A program made the translations under genes and the position numbers. Shown here one piece after another: positions 26,005 through 31,947 of a stretch of 39,978 bases of DNA (position 1 is the first letter of the stretch; every line of letters starts with the position of its first letter). Source of the stretch: Candidatus Aquidulcis sp. (lineage in GTDB: Bacteria > Chloroflexota > Anaerolineae > Anaerolineales > UBA4823); the NCBI GenBank assembly GCA_020723385.1, contig DYIZ01000046.1:1-39978 (forward strand), in the 5' to 3' direction. The notes under the pieces were generated by a model. The model was not told where the DNA came from, did no database searches, and worked only from the letters and a program-made list of their open reading frames with translations.

Positions 26005-27123
26005 CTAAACTTCCAATGCCAGCGCGCAGGGAACTTCTCCTGGCTGGCCGTGAATTTGAATAGATATTATCGGCCAAAGTGAAGTGATCGTCAAGATTTC
26101 GTTGGTCTCTGACCCAACCAGAATAGTATCTTCCATTTTGGCCCCGGCGATAGACGGATTCCAGGCCAGCGCCTGGCCTTCAATGATGACATCGCTGGAG
26201 GCGGGCGTTCCGAGATACTCGCGCGGCTCGTAACCAGTCACCCCGCCCTGGTGGTGCTGGCGCCACTCATCGGGGAAGCCCGCACGGGCGTACGCCTCCT
26301 GCCCCTGGGTAAGAACATCGTTGAGCGTACGCCCAGGCCGCGAGTGCGCGATCAGCGCGGCGTTCACCTGGGCCGCGGCGGAAATCCGGCGGCGCAGATC
26401 ATCTGGCAGCGGGCCGAAATGCACCAATCGGGTTATCGAACACACCAATCCCTGACGCCGTCCGCTCAGTACCAGCATGGCGTATTTGTCCAGCTTTTTC
26501 TCGGTCGGTAGGGGATGACGGAAGCGGTAGACGCGCTCGTCGGTGGCGATCAGGTTGACGATGGGCTGGATGCCGCGCTGTTGGGCTTCGCTGCCAAGCA
26601 GCGAAGCAAGCTGGTACTCGCTCATACCGGGACGAATCGCCTGCGCCGTGGAGGACATGGCTGCGGCGCACCGGCGGCCCAGCTCTCGGAAGCGCTCGCC
26701 CTCTTGGGGGGTCAGGCGGGCGCGCAGGCGCGCCATGTCGGCGCTGATCTCTTTCGAGTTGGGGAAAGGCACATCGGAAACCAACGACAGACCGGAGACC
26801 AGGCTTTGCAGCGCCACGAGGGGGGTATCCCAGGGGGAAACGTGAAACTCCCAGCCCTGGTCAGCCAGTTTTTCTTCCTGTTCCAGGCGCGGCGCTTCGA
26901 TGGTGTTGGCGGCTAAATAGAGGCGCTGGCGGGTGATCAGGAGGGATGCCGCACCTTCGGTTGTGGCAGTATTAACGTAGGAAGCCGCGCCGCAAGTGGC
27001 CCAGGCGAAGCTGCTCACCCGGCGCAGGAGCACCCCGTCCACAGCATGTTTATCGAGCAGCTCACGCAGGATGGTGATTTTGGTCTGGAATTCAGGGCTT
27101 TTCGGCAGCATAGGAATAGTCAT
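26005..27123 (-). CDS. M24-family (Xaa-Pro aminopeptidase-like) protein with degenerate metal site
   Basis: A 372-residue protein with the creatinase N-terminal domain (residues 1-140, FAWATCGAASYVNTATTEGA) and a pita-bread C-terminal domain. Active M24 peptidases bind two metals through Asp, Asp, His, Glu, Glu. Here the first Asp region reads MLVLSGRRQG, the second Asp is Ser229 (CSITR), the first Glu is Asn322 (WNPS), while His291 and Glu331 may remain. It is therefore unlikely to be a normal dimetal peptidase; a non-peptidase hydrolase, binding or chaperone role is possible. Its ATG overlaps the LarA stop (ATGA), so translation is coupled to LarA. No clear ribosome site is present. Confidence 0.8.
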   Translation of the reverse strand: MTIPMLPKSPEFQTKITILRELLDKHAVDGVLLRRVSSFAWATCGAASYVNTATTEGAASLLITRQRLYLAANTIEAPRLEQEEKLADQGWEFHVSPWDTPLVALQSLVSGLSLVSDVPFPNSKEISADMARLRARLTPQEGERFRELGRRCAAAMSSTAQAIRPGMSEYQLASLLGSEAQQRGIQPIVNLIATDERVYRFRHPLPTEKKLDKYAMLVLSGRRQGLVCSITRLVHFGPLPDDLRRRISAAAQVNAALIAHSRPGRTLNDVLTQGQEAYARAGFPDEWRQHHQGGVTGYEPREYLGTPASSDVIIEGQALAWNPSIAGAKMEDTILVGSETNEILTITSLWPIISIQIHGQPGEVPCALALEV

Positions 27124-28421
27124 TTCAGAATATATGGGATTGTGGATGAAGCGTGGGGCAGGATGCCGACGCGCTCGCCGGGCTGCAAATCAGCCAGCGC
27201 CAGGTCTATAGCGGTTTGCAGGTCGCGCACCGGGTTGAGCAGCAGGGCGCTGGCGAGAGCCGCCTCCATCTCGGAGCAGAACAGCAGGCGCAACCGGGAT
27301 GCATCACGGGCGATTTGGTAGGCTTTGTGCGGGCCGATGCGGAAACCTTCGGCGTTGAAACATTCCAGGATTTCAGCGTAGGATAGCTTGCCGCTCATCC
27401 ATTCTTCGTAGTGCGAGCTGCCGGAGCCTTCGGGACAGGCGGCGGCGAGGATGACCGTGCCGCCAGGGCGTGTGACCCGCGCGGCGTGCGCCAATCCTTT
27501 TTGAGCCTGGTACACGTTGATGTCTTTGGGATGCCCGCCGGGGGAGGAAATCGTCAGCCCGTATGGCTGCCGGACGGCTACCTGGCAGGCCTGCCGTGAG
27601 AGTTCCAGCCCGGCGCGCACTACCTGGCGCGGGTCGCCGGCCAGGGCATGGACAATTTGTTTATCCTGGTTCAAGATGGCATTGAGCGCCAGGTGAACGC
27701 CAATTTTCTGCCCGATTTCCTCGATATCCTGGCGGGCCGGGTTGTTTTCGTATTCGCCCAACTGCGAGTCGGGGTGTGTCATCAGGGCGTGGTTGTGGTT
27801 GATGGTTCTCAACCCCGAAAGCCCGATAGCTGCCGTTTTGACGCCGCCGGAGAAGCCCGCGAATTGGTGGGGCTCGATATTGCCGATCACGATACGCAGG
27901 TCGGCGTCCATCCAGGTCCGGTTGCCGATCACGATCTTGAAATCAGACTGAATGTAACCTCTGTTCGAACAGACCGGTGTGCCGCGCGAGGTCGCACCCA
28001 GGTCTAGCAGCAAGTTGGTATTTTCAGCATCGTGCGAGATGACCGTGTAGCGTGCCAGGATATCGGCGGGCAGGATGGATGGGAACTCGCCGGGGGCCAT
28101 CGGGGGATGGGTGCCAGCGGCGATGTAGAAGGTAATCGCAGAGTCGGGGATCCCCAGGGCCGAGAGATGTTCCATCAAGGGTGGTAAAAGCTGATGGTGG
28201 GGTACCGGGCGTGTCTTGTCGTTGATGGCAATTGCCGCCGAGCGAGCGCCAGCGAAATCGGCCCAGCGCACCTCCCCGAGCAGGTGATCGAGCGCGGCGT
28301 GGACGACTCCGAGCGGATCGTCAGCCGGGCGGGTTGCTGGCGCTTCGATGATGTCCACGTCGAGATGGCCGGGGAGGCGAGCTGTCAGGAACGAGCGCCC
28401 ATAAGGAACATGAATTTCCAC
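27120..28421 (-). CDS. larA: LarA-type nickel-pincer racemase/epimerase
   Basis: A 433-residue protein from GTG 28421, chosen because GGAG lies 7 nt upstream and the length then matches LarA (about 425); a longer frame to 28526 would overlap the exporter gene. LarA enzymes invert alpha-hydroxyacids through a nickel pincer nucleotide covalently held by a lysine. Visible residues: His105 (AAGTHPP), His185 and Lys195 in EPHQFAGFSGGVK with the exact family spacing, and a His pair near 209-211 (NHNHAL). Two adjacent copies of a 14-residue unit precede the catalytic loop (153-166 and 167-180). It starts 2 bp after the exporter stop. The cofactor genes larB/C/E are not in the window. The substrate is unknown; lactate or sulfolactate are candidates. 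Confidence 0.85.
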   Translation of the reverse strand: MEIHVPYGRSFLTARLPGHLDVDIIEAPATRPADDPLGVVHAALDHLLGEVRWADFAGARSAAIAINDKTRPVPHHQLLPPLMEHLSALGIPDSAITFYIAAGTHPPMAPGEFPSILPADILARYTVISHDAENTNLLLDLGATSRGTPVCSNRGYIQSDFKIVIGNRTWMDADLRIVIGNIEPHQFAGFSGGVKTAAIGLSGLRTINHNHALMTHPDSQLGEYENNPARQDIEEIGQKIGVHLALNAILNQDKQIVHALAGDPRQVVRAGLELSRQACQVAVRQPYGLTISSPGGHPKDINVYQAQKGLAHAARVTRPGGTVILAAACPEGSGSSHYEEWMSGKLSYAEILECFNAEGFRIGPHKAYQIARDASRLRLLFCSEMEAALASALLLNPVRDLQTAIDLALADLQPGERVGILPHASSTIPYILK

Positions 28422-28423
28422 TG

Positions 28424-29542
28424 TCAAGCTCCGAGCGGGGTGAGCAAAATAAGGCTCAAGCTGACAATCGCCAGGACAACCGCCACGCAGGTGCCGATGA
28501 TCAACGGCTTTATGCCAAGTTTCCACAGGGCCGAAAGGTCGGTATTCAGGCCCACGCCGGCCAAAGCCATCAAGATGGCGAATTTGGAGATTTCATCGAG
28601 GGCTTTCAGCGCGCCTGCGGCCAGGTGCAAATCGCCGGGGCTGGAGACGCTCTGCGGCAAAACGCCGAGGGCGACTCCCAGCGTGCGGATGAGCGACATC
28701 ACCAGGAAGCCGATCACAAACCCAGGGACGAGCTTGCCCCAGTCGAGGCGCGAGGCCTGAACGGCTTTGGCGCTCATTTTATTGTTCAACCCTCGGGAGT
28801 AGATCAATCCGAACAACACGATGAGCGGGGCCATGAGTGTGTTGCGGGTCAATTTGACGACTGTCGCCACATCGAGGGCCGCCTCGCCAAAAATTGCGCC
28901 GACAGCCACCACCTGGGAAGTATCATTGACTGCGGTGCCCGCCCACAGGCCAAAAGATCGGTCGGAGAGGCCAATCAGGTGACCGATCATCGGGTAAACC
29001 AGCACCGCAATCAGGCCGAAGAACGTAATCGTTGCCACGGCGAAACTCATCTCTTCTTCGTCCGCCTCCAGCACCGGGGCAGTGGCGACGATAGCGCTGT
29101 TCCCGCAGATGGCGGTGCCCACGCCGATCAACGCCGCCAGGCGGGGTGGTACGTGGAAGATGCGGCCGGCAAAATAGGCCAATACAAGGGCGACCGTGAT
29201 GCAGATTGTGACCAGCGCCAGGGCAGTCACCCCGGTGGCGGCCACATCCTGGAGGCTCAGGCGCAAGCCCAACAGGATGATCCCGAAGCGCAGAATGCGC
29301 TGGATGGAAAACTTCACCCCGTCTTTGACGCGTTCGCCCAGCCCTATCGAATTGCGTAGATATAAACCTAAAAGGACTGCCACCAGGATTTCGCTGATGG
29401 ATTTACTGAGCGTGGCGTTCGGGATCAGCCCGTGAATGAAACGGCTGGCAATCGCCACGCCCAGAACCAGGTGCAGGCCGGTCCAGCTCTGTTGTAGTTC
29501 GCGCTGGAGTGGCTGAAATAATTTTTTGAATGAGGTCAACAT
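28424..29542 (-). CDS. YeiH/PSE-family putative sulfate or sulfite exporter
   Basis: A 372-residue membrane protein from ATG 29542, with AGGA 8 nt upstream; an upstream extension to 29602 runs through the terminator hairpin and is rejected. It has about ten hydrophobic segments and the family motifs IGVGTAICGNSAIVATAPV and AVNDTSQVVAVGAIFG (COG2855/UPF0324, putative sulfate exporter family). Members of this family are encoded beside sulfonate-degrading enzymes such as sulfolactate sulfo-lyase in other bacteria. Here it lies directly downstream of the SuyA/SuyB-like pair and 2 bp upstream of larA. The predicted role is removal of sulfite or sulfate released in the cytoplasm. Transport itself is not proven by the sequence. 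Confidence 0.8.
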   Translation of the reverse strand: MLTSFKKLFQPLQRELQQSWTGLHLVLGVAIASRFIHGLIPNATLSKSISEILVAVLLGLYLRNSIGLGERVKDGVKFSIQRILRFGIILLGLRLSLQDVAATGVTALALVTICITVALVLAYFAGRIFHVPPRLAALIGVGTAICGNSAIVATAPVLEADEEEMSFAVATITFFGLIAVLVYPMIGHLIGLSDRSFGLWAGTAVNDTSQVVAVGAIFGEAALDVATVVKLTRNTLMAPLIVLFGLIYSRGLNNKMSAKAVQASRLDWGKLVPGFVIGFLVMSLIRTLGVALGVLPQSVSSPGDLHLAAGALKALDEISKFAILMALAGVGLNTDLSALWKLGIKPLIIGTCVAVVLAIVSLSLILLTPLGA

Positions 29543-29566
29543 GAATATCCTGATCAAAAAGAAGGG

Positions 29567-29607
29567 GTGGGGTGTTTGTGCGGACGAAGCCCGCATAAAC
29601 ACCCCAC
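29567..29607 (-). terminator. Rho-independent terminator or attenuator between lyase and exporter genes
   Basis: Arms 29567-29583 and 29591-29607 pair over 17 bp with a single mismatch and a 7-nt loop. On the minus strand the stem is followed by CCCTTCTTTTTGATC, a T-rich tract. It lies 39 bp after the lyase stop. Downstream genes must be read through or have their own promoter. Confidence 0.75.
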
Positions 29608-29645
29608 TTGCCTCTTCTTTTAGTTTTCTTCTTGGGAAAAAGGCG

Positions 29646-30812
29646 CTATGCGCTGCGGTAGAGCTTGGTGATCACAAACTCATCGTGACGCAGGGTTTCA
29701 GCGTTGGTCAGGCGGCCATTGATGGTGTGCGCCATCATTTCCAGCGTGCGGTCGGCGGCGCCATCCAGGTTGTATTCGAAGCGCAGCAGGCCGGAGATGT
29801 CCACATCAATATGCTCCGACATGGTTTCGACTGTCAGCGGGTTGGCCGAAAGTTTGATGACCGGCTCGATCGGGTTGCCGATGATGTTGCCCTGCCCGGT
29901 AGTGAACAGGTGCAGCACAGCACCCGCCGCGCAGCAGAGCGTGACCATCTCGGCAGCCGCGCTGGACGAATCCATGAAGTGCAGGCCGGGGCCTTTGGGC
30001 GCTTCAGCCGGTTTTAGGAAGCCAACGATGGTGCAGCGCCCCATTTTTTCCACGTTGCCGAGCGCCTTCTCGTCAATGGTCGAAAGGCCTCCGCGGATGT
30101 TGCCTTCTGTGGGCTGGGTGCCCAGCAGGCTGACGCCCTGGGATTCGACCAGTTCCTGGTAGTTGTCGAAAGCGGCCTTGAATTGGGCGGCAATTTCCGG
30201 GGTGGCGCACTGCTCGATGATTTTGTCTTCCGCGCCGGTCACTTCGGTGGTTTCGCCGAAGATGAGGGTATTGCCATTCTTCTCCAGCCGCTCGAAGACG
30301 CGCCCAACCGTGGGGTTGGAGGCCAGCCCGCTGGTCGTATCGGATTCGCCGCATTTGGTCGAAACCCAGATCTCTTCCCATTGCACCGGGACGCGTGGCA
30401 GCTCGGTCGCATACTGGACGAACTCCTTGGCCTTGCGGGAGGCCATCTCGATGGTCTTCAGGTCGCCGTAGCGTTCGATGCTGAAACCAGCCACGGGCTT
30501 GCCGGTCTCGGCGATGCCTTTGACAATGTAATCGGTCCAATTCGGCTCGATGCCGATCACGATAACGGCTGCCACGTTGGGGTTTCTGCCGGTACCAATG
30601 AGGGTATCGAAGGTCAAGTTGAGATCGTCGCCGAATTGCAGACGACCGTAAGGGTGGGTGAGGGCCATGGTGCCGCGTATCAGGCGGGCGACGCCTTCCA
30701 CCGCAGCGTTGGAAATGTCGTCCACCGACATGATCAGAACGTGGTTGCGAATACCGACGCGCCCATTTTCGCGGCGGTAACCCATCAGGGGAAAATCTTT
30801 ATAAGTAGCCAT
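29646..30812 (-). CDS. suyB: UxaA-family lyase large subunit, probable (2R)-sulfolactate sulfo-lyase beta (SuyB-like)
   Basis: A 388-residue protein from ATG 30812, with AGGAG 5 nt upstream. It matches the C-terminal catalytic part of altronate/galactarate dehydratases but is encoded apart from the SAF domain, as in SuyA/SuyB. SuyAB cleaves 3-sulfolactate to pyruvate and sulfite. Motifs: GRVGIRNHVLI (18-27), GRNPNVAAVIVIGIEP (75-90) and KCGESDTTSGLASNPTVG (153-170). Usual UxaA cysteines after HPYG and in the GCE turn are Arg56 and Ile88 here, and CGGSD reads CGESD. I recall GIEP and CGESDTT as SuyB-like, but this was not checked. The neighbouring exporter supports SuyB; altronate dehydratase is the alternative. 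No uronate isomerase or tagaturonate reductase is nearby. Confidence 0.65.
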   Translation of the reverse strand: MATYKDFPLMGYRRENGRVGIRNHVLIMSVDDISNAAVEGVARLIRGTMALTHPYGRLQFGDDLNLTFDTLIGTGRNPNVAAVIVIGIEPNWTDYIVKGIAETGKPVAGFSIERYGDLKTIEMASRKAKEFVQYATELPRVPVQWEEIWVSTKCGESDTTSGLASNPTVGRVFERLEKNGNTLIFGETTEVTGAEDKIIEQCATPEIAAQFKAAFDNYQELVESQGVSLLGTQPTEGNIRGGLSTIDEKALGNVEKMGRCTIVGFLKPAEAPKGPGLHFMDSSSAAAEMVTLCCAAGAVLHLFTTGQGNIIGNPIEPVIKLSANPLTVETMSEHIDVDISGLLRFEYNLDGAADRTLEMMAHTINGRLTNAETLRHDEFVITKLYRSA

Positions 30813-30820
30813 AATGACTC

Positions 30821-31132
30821 CTACTTCTCGAATATTTTTGAACTGCTGGCTGCCCATCGCAGGCTTTTGATATTGTGCACGTGCACGTGCGCCCCCAGGC
30901 GGATGGCCTGGATGGCATAGCCGATGGCGCGTCCATATTCCTGGATATGTTTGCCGTTCTCCAGGGCGCGCATGGCAACTTTGTGACCCAGGGGAATATC
31001 CTCGACGACTTTGATCGGGGTGACCGGATTGCCTTCGAGGGTTACGGCTTCGACTTCTTCGCCCGCTTTGATGTTCATGGCGGCGACGCCCACATCATCG
31101 CTGGCTTCATGCAATAAAATGCCTTTTTTCAT
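30821..31132 (-). CDS. suyA: UxaA N-terminal SAF-domain subunit, probable sulfolactate sulfo-lyase alpha (SuyA-like)
   Basis: A 103-residue protein from ATG 31132 with AAGGAGAG upstream; an extension to 31195 is not supported. It is a stand-alone SAF domain: DIPLGHKVAMRALENGKHI (about 51-69), EYGRAIGYAIQAIRLGAHVHVHN (71-93). In fused UxaA this forms the N-terminus; a separate gene of this size followed by the large subunit is the arrangement of SuyA/SuyB and of two-gene altronate dehydratases. It ends 8 bp before the large-subunit start, so the two form one complex. It begins 136 bp after the transaldolase gene; that gap shows no clear hairpin or promoter. Confidence 0.65.
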   Translation of the reverse strand: MKKGILLHEASDDVGVAAMNIKAGEEVEAVTLEGNPVTPIKVVEDIPLGHKVAMRALENGKHIQEYGRAIGYAIQAIRLGAHVHVHNIKSLRWAASSSKIFEK

Positions 31133-31268
31133 ACTGATCTCTCCTTCAATGTATGATTGAATCTTGATCGTTTCACGATGGCAGCACTTCTCCATGTCTC
31201 GACTATTGAATCGCCCCCTTCGGATGCCTCTTCACCTGGGTGCAGTGTACCCTCGCGGCTATCTTGGA

Positions 31269-31931
31269 TTATTTATACGGTGTCTGATCCCAAAACTCCT
31301 GGAATTTCTGCAAGCCCACGCCGGTGTACGGGTGGTCGAAGGCCTCCTTGTACACAGCCAGCCCGGCAGTCACGATATCCGCTCCGGCGACCGCCGCGTC
31401 CACGATCTGGCGGCCATTGCGCACCGCGGCCACGATGATTTCGCTGTCGAAACCATAATTGTCACGAATGTCGAGGATTTCTTCGACAAAACTCTGGACT
31501 TCTTCGCCGTTGGCTTCCTTCCAGCCGATGAATGGCGAGATAAAGTACGCTCCCATCCTCATGGCTTGCAGCGCCTGCGCGGCAGAGAAAACCAGGGTCA
31601 AATTCGAGCGGATGCCTTTTTCTTTCAAGACCGCCACCGCCTTGAAACCGGCTTCGGTGGCGGGTAGCTTGATCACGAAGTTCGGGCTGATCGCCGCCAG
31701 GATTTCACCTTCGGCGACCATTTTTTCATAATCGGTGAAGTGGGGATTCACCTCGACGGATATCGGCTTGTCGGTGCCGGCAAAGAGAGCGCCGATCTCA
31801 CGAATCACGGTTAGAAACGGCTTGCCCGACGCCTGCACATGGCGCGGGTTGGTGGTGACGCCATCCAGGTTCCACATTTTCAAAGCATATTCGATTTCTT
31901 GAACATGCGCGCTATCGAGAAAGAATTTCAT
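31269..31931 (-). CDS. Transaldolase-like aldolase (FSA/TalC family), divergent
   Basis: A 220-residue enzyme, the normal length for FSA/TalC, with GGAG upstream of ATG 31931. Class I Schiff-base chemistry is supported by Lys88 (NFVIKLPAT) and Asp6 (FLDSA). Several otherwise conserved residues differ: TTNPS is TTNPRH (Arg30, His31), the phosphate-binding Arg of E. coli FSA (Arg134, in NR or GR) is Trp137 (PFIGW), and Ser166 (AAS) is Val170 (AAVR). It may therefore act on a ketose without a 6-phosphate, for example 6-deoxy-6-sulfofructose. It lies 16 bp after the GH31 gene. A plain dihydroxyacetone-transferring aldolase cannot be excluded. Confidence 0.85.
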   Translation of the reverse strand: MKFFLDSAHVQEIEYALKMWNLDGVTTNPRHVQASGKPFLTVIREIGALFAGTDKPISVEVNPHFTDYEKMVAEGEILAAISPNFVIKLPATEAGFKAVAVLKEKGIRSNLTLVFSAAQALQAMRMGAYFISPFIGWKEANGEEVQSFVEEILDIRDNYGFDSEIIVAAVRNGRQIVDAAVAGADIVTAGLAVYKEAFDHPYTGVGLQKFQEFWDQTPYK

Positions 31932-31947
31932 ACGGTTCTCCAGTCAA

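Noticed and set aside
29543-29602. N-terminal extension of the exporter
   Set aside because: It would translate through the terminator hairpin; the ATG at 29542 has a ribosome site and is followed by the normal family N-terminus.
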